Shown here in pieces: positions 48,601 to 59,810 of a stretch of DNA of 64,000 nucleotides. This DNA is from Theristus sp. LFF4_11. Lineage: Eukaryota > Nematoda > Chromadorea > Monhysterida > Xyalidae. The notes beneath the pieces are model-generated. The model made no database searches, was not told where the DNA came from, and worked only from the letters and a program-made list of their open reading frames with translations. Position numbers and translations under genes: made by a program. How positions within the stretch are numbered: the stretch's first letter is position 1; every line of letters begins with the position of its first letter. The stretch is taken from NCBI GenBank assembly GCA_030248135.1, contig JASANC010002713.1, positions 20,047 through 84,046 on the forward strand. Reading direction: 5' to 3'.

Positions 48601-51600
48601 GTCTTACATGCATTTTTGTCGTGTTTTGTATTTTTTCACTTATACTTGGTTGCGTCATGTCATACACGTTCGATATATGCAGTTTGCAACTGTTGTAGGT
48701 AACAGAGGGTCTATTTTCTCTTTATTTTTTTGCTTTTCGACTAAAAAGATAGCGCGTGCGTTTCTACATTTTCATACAGGACGATTCTTCGATTAAAATT
48801 TTCGTCAAGAAGTTTTCACATGCTCCATTTGGGATCTGGTACATGTATTTTTCGGTCTGCGTGTCTTGTAAGATTAGGTTGTTTATTTAAAAAGGCGACA
48901 AACGCACAACTTCAGCTATTTTATTACATCCCAGAACACAAAAAAAACAGTTCATAAATTTCTAATTTCAATGTGGGTTGCTGCCACAAACTTTCTGGTT
49001 TTCACGTCTGTTTCCGTGCTTCTGCTGTATTCATTAGTGACCGGTCGTAAAGATGCAAAAACAAAAATTACTTTTATGAATTAAAGTAAATATTATTTCT
49101 TTCTTAAGGCGAAAGTGAAATCGGCTGTTAGTGCTGAGAGTCTTATAAGGGAGCTAAATGGCAACTGAATAAGCTTGCTGGAAAAAGCTGAAAAGTCTTT
49201 TGATTATGTTTTTTGGTTTTTGATTTTAACTATTTTTATTCAATCAAAAAATAAAATTCGGATGGAGGGGGTTTTCATCGTGCTTGCTTAAGGATTTCTC
49301 AAAATGAAATCAGAAAATTGCAATCTTGATATATCGTTTTCCTGGGCTTAGCAAAAAAAGATAAATCAACTTTGCGTTTTTTCATCGTTTCGTTTCATTT
49401 TTCGTCGTGAAAACTCAATTTTGTCTGGATAGTTCAACAAAACTCGGGTTGTGTTGCCGAGAGGGCCTGTTTTTTTCATCAAAAGCGCCAAGAACAGAGC
49501 CTAGCCATGTCTGCGTTTTATTATCGGCCGAGGCGATAAATTGAGTTTCATGAAATCTGCAAAATTGCGTGTTTTCGTCTTTTTTAGAAAAAACTCAGCG
49601 CTGTGAATTGATTGCGTTGTCACTATTTTTCACAAAGCAAAAAGTAATAAACAATTGCCAAAAAACGGAACTCGATACAGAAATAAAAAATAGGCCATTT
49701 TCTAAAAATAAATTTTGTTGAAAAGGCTAATGAACTATATGTGTCTGCTAATCCGACGGTATTGAAATTTGAAAGTTGCGTTTGCTCTTGAAGCACACTT
49801 TCGTGTTAAAGGCTTCTAACGTTTGTATTGCAACTTCAAAGTTTTTTTTCTCAAACTCAGAAAATACCTCTCTTTTTACTCATGTTATGTTTTTATATCC
49901 ATGTTTTCGTAGAATTCTAAAAGGTTTTTTGTTTTTAATGTTAGACGCAAGCATAGCATTTTCCATATTTTCATCTGTTCCTCAGCTTGTTTTAGACGTC
50001 TTTCGGACATGAATGTCGCAAACTGTAGCAGTTTGGGAAAGTTTTTAAACCAAAAGTAAATCCAAAAGCCGCTTACTGTCATCATGGATAGAATTTTTGA
50101 CGTAACTGGCTCATTTTAATCTCCACAAACTGTTTCCAACTGTAATCCATGTACCCTTCAGTGTCGCATTTTCACGTTTGTGTTTTTCTGTTAGCAGAAG
50201 TACTTTTCCAAATCGGTTTATGAAAATTGTTTTCAAGTTTTTTATATCGTTTTGTTTCCAAACTCCGACGTCCCATTGAGCATCTGCGTTCATTCCCCGA
50301 CGTGTTTTTTGTTTAATTGAGATTATTTCAAGAAATAGGCCGTTGGTGAATGGTATATCATTTCAGTTTCATTGCAAGCTACATGCACATATATTGTGAC
50401 ATAAATCTTGTTGATCAAGTTTTTATGAAAATATGAAAACTTTTGTTCCCCTCGAGAGCGAAACAAAGCGTACATTGCGTCCTTTGTTTGAAATGTTTCT
50501 AATTTGTTAGTTTGAGTTATGAGAAATATGTTACAGACGTGGATTTTGAATGTGAATGTGGACTACGGTACCAGTTTTGGGTCGACATCTGTTTTATTTC
50601 TGATACATATATGGGTACGTTTTAGAAAATGCTAGATTTACTTTGCCACCGAAACACAAGTTTGGACAGCCGCTTAATGTTAGCTTCTTTGGCAGATGGA
50701 ATTGCGTCCTCTCGCAATAGTTTTCCCCTAAGATAAATTATGAGAATCATGTTATTTGAATATGATACAGATTTGATTCTTATCTCTGCACAGCTTCTCT
50801 GCACATACTATTTCATTATATTAGTATTACAGCTCGAAGTTTTATCTTTGGGACAAATCAAATACTGTAAGCGTGAAAAAAGATTCGAACTTTTTTCCGG
50901 TTCACGTGTATGAGTTTCATGATATGATAGTTCATTTTTGGATGAAAACAGATAAATGTCAACATGAACAGAATCGAGTCAACAAAAAGTCGCAATTAAC
51001 TTTTGTTGTGCTGTCCTTCTGTTGAATTCTAGGTTACGTTGTCGTTTGCGATTATTAATCTGCATGTGTTTCTTACAAGTTTCTTCAAACGTTATTTTTC
51101 TGTGACTGTGACACTGATACAGGTGCATAGATGCTAATGACCTCGGGCAAATGTGGCGCAGAAAGCCCTTGCAGAAATTACCAAGTCTATTGCATAACAT
51201 TTTATTTCATCCGTTGAGTTTTATAAGACGGTGAAATAAGCTATAGATGTTTAGGATGCTGTCTGTGCCATAAGTTTCAACATTTTTTAATTCTACAACT
51301 TAACGTTCCTGTCTGCGTTTACCAAGAACTGAAAGCAAACTTATCACGACACCACGAGTATTTTATATTGACTGCTGTATGAGCTAAGATTACTGATGGT
51401 TCCGCTGGTCAACAGATCGGATCTCAAGAGAACTGAGGTCATCAATGAATTGAACTTGAAAAATGGATATACGCACTACATTTCACTCTGGAATGCAGAA
51501 ATTCATTCAAGAATATTTCAGTTGTTTATTTCTGTTTCCATTTGTAGTTTGCATAAAACGCACCTTTATGGATCACGGAATTGCTAATCAAAAGTTGATT

Positions 51601-54600
51601 TTTATTTATAGAGAAACACGCGTTGTTCAGTGAAATTGGATCTTTAAACATGGACAATCGAATAAGTTCGTGTTTCTTAACCATTAATGAGTTTGGAGAA
51701 GATCGTTAAAAATATAAGTTATAAATGTGGTGTAATTTTAGGTACATGGGTGGATGGTAGGTCTTTGGCGTGGGTAGTGTGACTAGTGAGGTTATCAAGC
51801 AGCTCTGTTTGAGAACTCTGTTATAGATGGCGAACATACGATACAGTGTTTACAAAAGTGAAAAAGCGCGAAAGGTTCATTCGTTTTAACCGTGAACACG
51901 ATTTACTTCCTTTACTTCTTTATTAAAGTTAATTTACTGATTTAATTTTTTTTCTGCTGTCTCGAATTGATGGTGTCGAAAGCAATTTTATGATTTAATA
52001 ATTTATCAATAGTACCGTTTTTATTTGGCTTTGGTCAACTAACGAAAGTTAGGTCTGCCGAATGCGGCTTAGATTCTGGATAGCAAAACTTGATGCTGTT
52101 TATGCATTAATTTGATTGTTTTGGAACTAGAAAATGCTAGAATCTTTATTACTATGTGTGCCACAACGAATGTATGTCAACTAAAAGTTATGGAACTGCA
52201 ATGTTTCTGAATCATTTTGTTTCTTACTTTCCTTTGTTCACTTCATGGCTTCTGCTTAAAATATAGAATGGCTCAATAACTCACGTATGAGCGCAAGGCA
52301 TCCGTACTTTGCGCACCTGGAGTTACGACATTCGTTCAGCAAAAACAAGCGTTATAATACACTCAAATGACGACACATTCAATGAAAGTATAGTATGCAC
52401 ACTGCAGACAGTATAGTTTGTTGTCTTTATTGCACCATGAACGATGACGTTTTCCGTTATTGTTTTTGACTAGGTTGTGTTTCGCCGTTGTCGACAAATA
52501 CAGTACACCAATAGTCTACTCTACTGTAACCATCCTTATTTGGCACGGTTATACCAGCTCCTTGAATATTGCGCACTTACCAGACACTTTGATTGTTTTT
52601 TATGGTGTTCATTTTTATCACAGTTTCGTACGATTCCAATCAGTTGTGTCGTCTGTCATTTTTGGTTTTGATTGTATTTTGTCAAAATCCGATCTGATCG
52701 TGCGCATACGCACAAAATGAGATTTATCGAAATACTATGTCTCAATCTCAAAGGTTTGTCTGAAACGACTGTTTTTTACTCACTGTTCTTGCCCGTGTAA
52801 AATCATGTTTTCAAATCGATTAAGCTTGACACAGAATGACAGTCGTTCTTAGTCTGCGTTGCCCGTGGGCGGCAATCATTTAGCGTGTTGATTATCGTAA
52901 ATCTAAAATTTATGGACTGCGTTGCCGAACAACCTACGAATCTTTTAGTGTTACAATCGCATTGCTTGCAAATGTAATTGTTCGGTTCATTTACGCAAAC
53001 AAAGCGGAACTTCTGTTCCAGTTGACACTTCTAATAATAATCCTGTTTAGAATTGTTTTTTTTCTGTTGGTATAATGACCGTGCGTGACCGGTGTCGATA
53101 TTTGTTTCATCTAATTAGTTTTGCGTTTTCAATATTGTTTGAGCAGTCACTGTTGCTATTTTCAGCAGTCGGCATACAATTTTTACGATACTACCGTAGT
53201 CTGACCCATGATGTTTGCGTGTTGAATGAGTTTCCGCAGCGGCCAGCGCACTGTTCATTGTTCATTCTGTTTTTACCAACGCTGTTTTGTGCCAACGAAT
53301 GATGTTAACGAACGTGTACCGAGCGGTTTCTTGTGTCATTTCAGTGTTCACTGACGGGCGCCGAGGCAGTGCCGGTCAGCAACAACATCAGTAGTGCGTC
53401 CAGCGATTCGGCCGTGCCGAGCACTGTCGACGCAAGCAGTCCCGTGAAGGCATCGATCGCTGCGATCTCGCGCGACGGCGTCGACTGTCCGTATTGTGCG
53501 CGCGTGTTGGCGTCGCAGACGATGCTGCAGTTGCATTTGATCGACGCACACCGCCCGGAGCTGATGGCCTTGGCCGCAGCGCAGCAGAGCCAGGCGGCAC
53601 CGCCGAGCGGCGACCTGTGCAGCCGTGAGCAGCCGCAGCAGCACCAGGCACGTCGCTCGCTCGACGAGAGCACGGCCGTGCACAGTCTGCTGCAGCTGCA
53701 GACGCCCGCCAACACGCCGCTCATGAATGGCGACCAACGCCAGCAGACGCCGCCAAACAGCGCCACTGGCATGCCAACTGGCAGCCGCTTCAGCAGCGAC
53801 CAATTGGCGTTGTTCAATACGAACGTGCTCGCCGATCAGGCGATCAACACGGCCAACAACGCGAAACCGAAGGTCTTCAATCCGGAGGCGTACTGTGAAC
53901 TGTGCGAGGTGAGCTGCATTGCTTGTCATACTGCTGTATTCGAGTTGTCAAGCAAAATGGACTCGCGAAGGTCAGTTGAATGAGTGATAGACCATCGCCA
54001 TTGGTATTGTGTTGTTTTGCAGAAAGAGTTTTGCAACAAGTACTACCTGGCGACGCACAAGGCCACCAAGCACGGCTTCGGCTCGTTGAGTGCAGGCGTG
54101 TCGTTGGCAGCAACGATGGCGGCCGCTGGACAGAATGCCGCTCTAATGAGCATCGGTGGTCCGCTCGCCACATCAACAACTGGCTCGCAACAATTCGCAA
54201 CTGATCAAAGTCAGTTGAATTGTCCGCACACAACAATGAATAACTGGGTGAACTAAATTGGACAAAGTGGGTTCTCCATTTCAGACTCATTTTCCGACGA
54301 CCCCGGTCTAATCTATCGGTGTCAGCTGTGCGGCGAAAAGTGTCTCAGCGAGCTGCAGCTGCAAACGCACATTGTGTCGGCGCACGGCGCGAGCACTTCG
54401 ATCGCGGCCACACCAATCTCACCGTCATCACCCGAGTCACAGGCGCAACAGCCGCAAACGACCATTGCAAACACGTCTGCCAGTCTGCCGTTGGCTCCTG
54501 CGAGTCCGCAGGCTGCCACGCCGACACCGGCCGGTCTGGCCGCTCTGCCGTCTGGCCTGCAGCACGCATTGTACATGGCGCATCTGATGGGCCAGAATCC

Positions 54601-56352
54601 GTTCACTGGCAGTTCACAAGCGCCAACAGCCACTGTGCCGGCCACGTCAACCACGGTCACCTCTGCAGGTCGGTGCCAGCAAGACTGCATTTGGCTGAGT
54701 TTTATGCCAGTTCATTCGCCAGGTCAACAGTCAACGATTTTATTGCTGATTGCCTGGCTGTTCCATTTTCAGCAACGAGTTCGCCAACAACGCCGAGCCT
54801 GTTGGACAGCATGAAACTGATGGCCGCCAGCGGTTTGTTCGGCCCAAATGCGGCCGCCGCGGCAGCAGCAGCGATCGCGAACAGTCAAATCACGCAGAAT
54901 CTTAACCAGAATCTCGGTCTCTCGCCCGGCCAATTGAACCTCGCAACGAGCACTCAGTCGCAGATACAGCCACAGTCGTTGCTGCAACAGCAGATTTTGT
55001 CCACACTGGCCGGTCAACAACAGCAACAAGATCACGATCAACAACAGTCTTCCGATCAGCAGCACCATCAACAACAACAACAACAGCAGCAGCAGCAACA
55101 GCAGCATTCGTTGACCAATGGTACACCGATGGCACACGCTCAAGGCGACATTCTGTTGCCTCCGAGCAGTTCGAGCGCCAGCGTTGGTGTGCTCGACAAC
55201 TTGGCATCACTCGGCATCGCAATCAACAATCGACCGGGCATGATTCAGTCAACGCCCATACAACCGTCACATCAACAACAGCAACAACAACAGATCAACA
55301 AGGTTGGTGTTGACATGTGACATGCTGACATAAGTCAAGATTCACTTTTATGAGGTTGAGGTTGAGCAGTTTTGCTCGTGAACTAAGCTGGCTATGCGTG
55401 TTTCAGGAGGCGTACTGCGAGCTGTGCTGCAAGGAGTTCTGCAACAAATACTTCGTACGAACGCATAAATTGAAGAAGCACGGCATCGTCACGGACGAGC
55501 CAGTGTCCACTCGCAAGCGACCGTCGACGGCCAGTGCCGGCTCACCATCGCGTGTCACGCCGCGTGCGCCGCTCGCTGCCACAAACGCAAACGGACTCTC
55601 GGCACTGCTACAGCAGCATCAACACTCAGCCGAGTCAACGTCCGTGCGTCTGAATGCGACCCCGTCCGTTGGCTCGTCACCCGTGAAACTGGTCGGTCAA
55701 CTGACGATGGCACAGCAGCAGCAACTGATGCAGGCGGCCGGCATCCTGCCGACGCCGCTGGCATCCTCCGATGGCACGCATGAAATGGAGCCAGGGCAGA
55801 TCAGTCCGTCGCGGCAGTCGGTCATCGTGAACGGACTGAACGATGCCACTGAGAGCAACAGCGACGCCGCTCGCGAGGACGCTGCCACGTCGCCTCCAAT
55901 GAAACAAGCAAAGCTGGACGAGCCGCAGAACGCGGACGCGACAACGGCCACCGTTGCGAAACCGTTCAATCTGGACAACTTCATGGGCATACTGGCTCAG
56001 TCGTCGCAGCAGAACACACCCGAGATGGTCACCGGCGACAGTGCGTCCTACAGTTGCTCGATATGCACTCGACAGTTCCCGTCGCACTTCTCGCTGGTCG
56101 CACACAAATACAGAGACCACGGCACCATCGCTAACGAACAAACCAACAACGAACAAATGGTCAGTCATGACTGTTTGCACTGTGCACACTCTGTGGTAAC
56201 ATAACACACCGTCATCAGACTATAGTGACTTTGTGAATACTGTGCACTCATGTAGCTCAGTGTATTTGTGTTTCAGCCAACCGACGAAAACAATGACGCA
56301 GCAGACACAACGAACGAGAACTCACCACTGAAACAAGAACAAGGACTGCCAT

Positions 56353-56385
<33 letters not shown>

Positions 56386-59300
56386 CACACGTTACACCGA
56401 GTCATTCAACGAGCGTTGAACACTCGCAAGAGGCCAGTGCCACTCAGAAGACGCCGACGCAACAACAGCAGGACATGGACACAACGGCCGTCTACTGCGA
56501 CATCTGCCAGAAGGAGTTCTGCAATCGCTTTTTCCTGAAGGCGCACCGACAGAACATCCACGGCATCTTCGACGCCGGTGACGGCACGTCGCAGTCGCCC
56601 GTGAAAGCGACGGCCGGACTGAGCCTGCAGACGGCGCTCGCAGAGCTGATGTCCGGCACGGCGTTTGCGCCGACTCTCAGCGGCACAGCGAACAGTCTGC
56701 TGCAGCACGCGATCACGGGCGAGCTGGCCGGCACGCAGTCCGTGGTGCCCCCGTTTCAACAGGCGCTCGCCATGAACGGCGCTGCCCCGGGCCCGGCGGC
56801 ACCGATCGCTCAGATGACGCCAAACGCACAGAGGCGCTCCTCAAAGTACTCCACTGGAAAGAACTTTTGTGACATTTGCAACAAGGAGGTCTGCAACAAA
56901 TACTTTCTGCGAACGCACATGCTGAAGATGCACGGCATCGTCATCGACGAGAACAAGACGATCATCGGCAACATCGACACTCTCGACAAGGAACGCACCG
57001 GCACGCTCGTGTTTCGGTGCGTCAATGAGTGCTGGTTTTGGCAGGGACGTTTGTGCCTTTGACTGGTGCTCACCAAAGCAGCCGACTGTTTTCAGCTGTG
57101 ACATCTGCTCGAAGGAGATGTGCACGCGAGCGGAGTTGCGTCAACACAAGCAACAGGTGCACGGCGTCGCGCCGGTCGCCACTCTGGCGTCGATGTCGAG
57201 CTCGGCAAGCTCCACGTGCTCCTCCACCGAGGAGGCACAGTTGCCCACCATGGTTTGTGTGCTCCGCTCGTCGATACGTGTACCTCTGTGTGATCGGTTG
57301 CTTTCAACCGCACATCACAAGTTGCATGTTTCTTTTCTTACACAGGTGAGCGCCGGCCAGACTTCGCCGGGCAGCCAGGCGATCTTGACGGGCAATCAGC
57401 AGCAGATGATGTTGATGCTGATGAACCATCATGCGGCCACTGCTGGCCAACAGTTGACTGCGACCAACGCGCTCTCCGGCTCACCGATTGCATCAACGTC
57501 TGCGTCAACGTTCGTTCGATTGTGTTGCTTGTGCTTTCTGGCTGAGTCATTGTGATCGGCTGACAAACCACAAGAACTCTCATTGTCTGAACGTTCCCTC
57601 AACAATCTTAATTTGCCCTAACATCATTGATTTGCTTTTATCAGCAAAGATAATTTTCCGAAAATGCTCAGGTGTGGTGGAAACGTACGTGTCTTCGGAT
57701 ATATTTTTGCTAGGATTGGTATGGAAAATACAAACGGCTTTTGAAAAAACGGTTTTCTTTCCGTTTTTGCAAAAATAACGAACCGGTTTTGTTAAATTTC
57801 CAATTTGGTTCCGAGAGCCAAGTTCTGGAAACTTGGCGCTGCGAAAATTGGGAAATAAAATGGTTTTGAAATGGAATTTAAACCGTTTTTTCTGGCAGTT
57901 TAAAAAACCGGTTTTTATCAAATACCATTGCTCATGATGGCATTTGAACAATGTCGAAACGTGCAGCACAGTAAAACTTGGGGTTTTCTGCCGTTCGAAA
58001 CGACTAAACCAGTGAGCGTGATAAGAAGCTGTAATTGTGTTTACGCTGGTGTTTCTAACCAAGCAGCGCATGTCGATTGCAGACGATCGTCGACAGACCA
58101 CAACAACGCCACCCACAACAACACATTCCACGAGGTTTGCCCAGTGTGCGACGGCCGCTTCAAACAGGTGACCGACCTCTGGAAGCACATGCGCAGTGAG
58201 CACAGCGGGGAGATCTCGGAGCAGCTGATGGACTCGTTCCTGAAGTCAGCCGAAGAACTGGAGCAACAGCGGGTGAGTAGCACGATGCGCCGCTGGCTGC
58301 ATTCTGCTCACTATTCGCTCACCAATTCAACAGGGAAGTTTCAACAGTTCAAATTGCTGGCTTGTTTTGCAGCCGGCATCGCCAAGCAGCAACGATGAAC
58401 AGCAGTCAGCACAGCAGTGCGCCACGTGTTGGCAGACGTTCGCAGACGCGGTTGAACTGAACGTGCACGTGATACAGACGCACGCACTGCCACAGCAGCT
58501 GTACACGCAGCAGCGTGCTGCGACCGAGCCTGCCGAGCATGGTCAGTGCCTGCTGAACAGTGTGAACATGCCAACAGCAGTCTGCTTGTCTACTGTATTA
58601 CATTGAATATTTGCAGAGCCCACAGCAACCACCAACGAAGCAAGCACACCGACGCACAGTACAAGATGCCAGGCACCGCACGTCATCGTCGACCAACAGA
58701 ACGGCACCAAACTGTATCGTTGCTCACAGTGTTCGTACTACACTCGATGGCGCTCCAATTTGTGCGTGCACGAACGCAGACATGCTGGTAGGAGTGATTG
58801 CATCTGTCAAGCACATCCAACGTGAACAGCACAACGCACGGCTGTTGTGTGCTTTCAGGCAAGCCAGGCAGTTTGCAAGAGCAACGCAAGCAGCAGCAAC
58901 AGCGGTTTCTGTGCACCGTGTGCATGCGTTCGTATCGCTACGCGCATTCGTTGGCACGCCACAGACAGGTGCACAAACGTGCTGGCCAGCTGCACAGCGT
59001 CTACGCGTCGCCAGAGAAAACGCCACACGCCACTGCGAACCAATCAACGCATGATCTCAACGTTGACGCCACAAACGCCCGTGATCACCCGAATCCACCG
59101 CAGTCAACGCCATCAAAGCAACCACAACGATCTCAAGCCGGTTCGTCACAATTGTTGCTGTGAAGCTGACTCACATAGAGTTGTAAATGAAGTTGTACTT
59201 TGCAGCGATGCAGTCGGCGGCGGCGGCACAGGGCGCCAAACGCTACCGGTGCACGCAATGCGAGAAGGTGTTTCGCTCGCGTGCGCTGTGCCGCTCACAT

Positions 59301-59810
59301 TTGTACTCGATGCATCGACGTGACGAACTGCTGCGTGCAGAGTACACGGCGTTGATGCAGACGCGCAACAATCGCAGCCACACGGTGACACCACGCGACA
59401 GTGCCGTGGTCGAGTGCATGCAGCAGCTGGTGCGCTCGGTCGCTGACGCCAACGAGCACGGCGCCACCGGTGTTGTCCGTGGGGCCGCACGCCAGCTGGC
59501 AATGGGGTTTGGCAAGCGACCGCCACCTGACCCGAACAGCAGCGACTCAGTGGCGGAGTGCGCTGCCAGCAAGCCGTACACGCTGCAGGCGTTCGTAGTG
59601 CGACGCGATCAGAAGGCCTGCGAGCAAGAGCTCACGGACACGCCGACAACGCCGACTGCTGACGCACACGCTGACGAGCACGATGAAAACCCACTGGTGA
59701 ACGACATGCTCGTGTATCTGCCGGTGCGCAAACGTGCCACCGTTGGCATCTCGTGTCGAGTGCATTTGCGACCTGTTGAACACTATAATGCCATCGTACA
59801 AAACTTGTAG
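30570..59810 (+). CDS. 13-finger C2H2 zinc-finger protein, 16 coding exons
   Basis: Sixteen exons join with matching phase at all 15 introns into a predicted 1,766-residue protein, presumably a nuclear DNA- or RNA-binding regulator. C2H2 fingers start at about residues 183, 320, 398, 694, 905, 1015, 1140, 1188, 1314, 1374, 1450, 1490 and 1581. Fingers 2, 4, 6 and 7 share KE(F/V)CN(K/R)(Y/F)(Y/F) with an extra cysteine, and fingers 2-8 end in HG after the last histidine. Linkers are long and rich in Gln, Ser, Thr and Ala, with a poly-Gln tract (55064-55108) and a poly-Asn tract (56355-56384). The C-terminus carries a conserved-looking LVYLPVRKRATVG block. The fingers are widely spaced, unlike a tandem KRAB- or ZAD-type protein. 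The exact orthologue is not recognised. The ATG at 30570 follows an in-frame stop, but an earlier spliced exon cannot be excluded. Confidence 0.85.
39570..39742 (+). CDS. zinc-finger gene exon 2
   Basis: Starts after AATTGCAG and ends CCCG|GTACGT. It encodes a low-complexity Ser/Thr/Pro/His-rich linker (for example TSDAHAQSHPSPTESDPN). Higher GC than the surrounding intron. Confidence 0.75.
43480..43610 (+). CDS. zinc-finger gene exon 3
   Basis: Starts after AATTGCAG and ends GAG|GTTGGT in phase 0. It encodes an acidic segment containing DFAQDLSVHPSLKRYVDQSE. A 9.7-kb intron follows. Confidence 0.75.
45351..45353 (+). other. possible alternative start micro-exon (ATG before a strong donor)
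   Basis: CAAGATGGTAAGT places an ATG in good start context directly before GTAAGT. A transcript starting here would join in phase 0 to the exon at 53345 and skip the first three coding exons. Only the motif supports it. Confidence 0.2.
53345..53908 (+). CDS. zinc-finger gene exon 4
   Basis: 188 codons after ATTTCAG, ending GAG|GTGAGC. It contains finger 1 (CPYCARVLASQTMLQLHLIDAH, written here only as its pattern C-x2-C-x12-H-x4-H) and a Gln/Ala-rich linker. It ends with the first two cysteines of finger 2 (EAYCELCE), so intron 4 splits that finger. Confidence 0.9.
54023..54209 (+). CDS. zinc-finger gene exon 5
   Basis: Starts after TTTGCAG with KEFCNKYYLATHKATKHG, completing finger 2. It ends ATCAAA|GTCAGT in phase 1. 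Confidence 0.85.
54285..54668 (+). CDS. zinc-finger gene exon 6
   Basis: Starts after ATTTCAG. It carries finger 3 (YRCQLCGEKCLSELQLQTH onwards) and a Pro/Ala/Thr-rich linker, and ends TGCAG|GTCGGT. Confidence 0.85.
54773..55302 (+). CDS. zinc-finger gene exon 7
   Basis: Starts after TTTTCAG. No finger: it is an Ala run followed by Gln/His-rich low complexity, including a poly-Gln tract at 55064-55108. It ends AACAAG|GTTGGT. Confidence 0.85.
55407..56159 (+). CDS. zinc-finger gene exon 8
   Basis: Starts after TTTCAG directly with EAYCELCCKEFCNKYF (finger 4), a near repeat of finger 2. Finger 5 (YSCSICTRQF, then HKYRDHG) lies near its end, which is ATG|GTCAGT. Confidence 0.9.
56277..57016 (+). 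CDS. zinc-finger gene exon 9
   Basis: Starts after GTTTCAG. It contains a poly-Asn tract and fingers 6 (YCDICQKEFCNRFF) and 7 (FCDICNKEVCNKYF). It ends TTTCG|GTGCGT in phase 2, just before finger 8. Confidence 0.9.
57096..57509 (+). CDS. zinc-finger gene exons 10 and 11
   Basis: Exon 10 (57096-57252) follows TTTTCAG, carries finger 8 (CDICSKEMCTRAEL) and ends ATG|GTTTGT. Exon 11 (57346-57509) follows TACACAG and encodes a Gln/Met/Thr linker, ending TCAAC|GTTCGT in phase 2. That donor has C at -1, the weakest of the gene. Confidence 0.75.
57711..57930. mobile_element. degraded hAT-like element in intron 11
   Basis: TAGGATTGGTATGG at the left and AAATACCATTG at the right are roughly inverted. 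The interior has the AAACCGGTTTT-type motifs of the other TAGGG elements. No convincing 8-bp flank duplication remains. Confidence 0.4.
58083..58541 (+). CDS. zinc-finger gene exons 12 and 13
   Basis: Exon 12 (58083-58272) follows ATTGCAG, carries finger 9 (CPVCDGRFKQVTDLWKHM) and ends CGG|GTGAGT. Exon 13 (58373-58541) follows TTTGCAG, carries finger 10 (CATCWQTFADAVELNVH) and ends CATG|GTCAGT. Confidence 0.85.
58617..59140 (+). CDS. zinc-finger gene exons 14 and 15
   Basis: Exon 14 (58617-58787) follows TTTGCAG, carries finger 11 (YRCSQCSYYTRWRSNL) and ends GCTG|GTAGGA. Exon 15 (58859-59140) follows CTTTCAG, carries finger 12 (FLCTVCMRSYRYAHSLARH) and ends GCCG|GTTCGT. Confidence 0.85.
59206..59810 (+). 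CDS. zinc-finger gene exon 16 (end)
   Basis: Follows CTTTGCAG. It carries finger 13 (YRCTQCEKVFRSRALCRSH) and then about 185 residues ending with LVYLPVRKRATVG and a mixed beta-like tail. TAG stop at 59808-59810. No poly(A) signal lies close by; an AATAAA at 61778-61783 is far downstream. Confidence 0.85.

Noticed and set aside
53341..53929. Long minus-strand frames opposite the zinc-finger exons (also around 55677-56207 and 59146-59526)
   Set aside because: They are antisense shadows of GC-rich coding exons; the plus strand has finger motifs and phase-consistent splicing.
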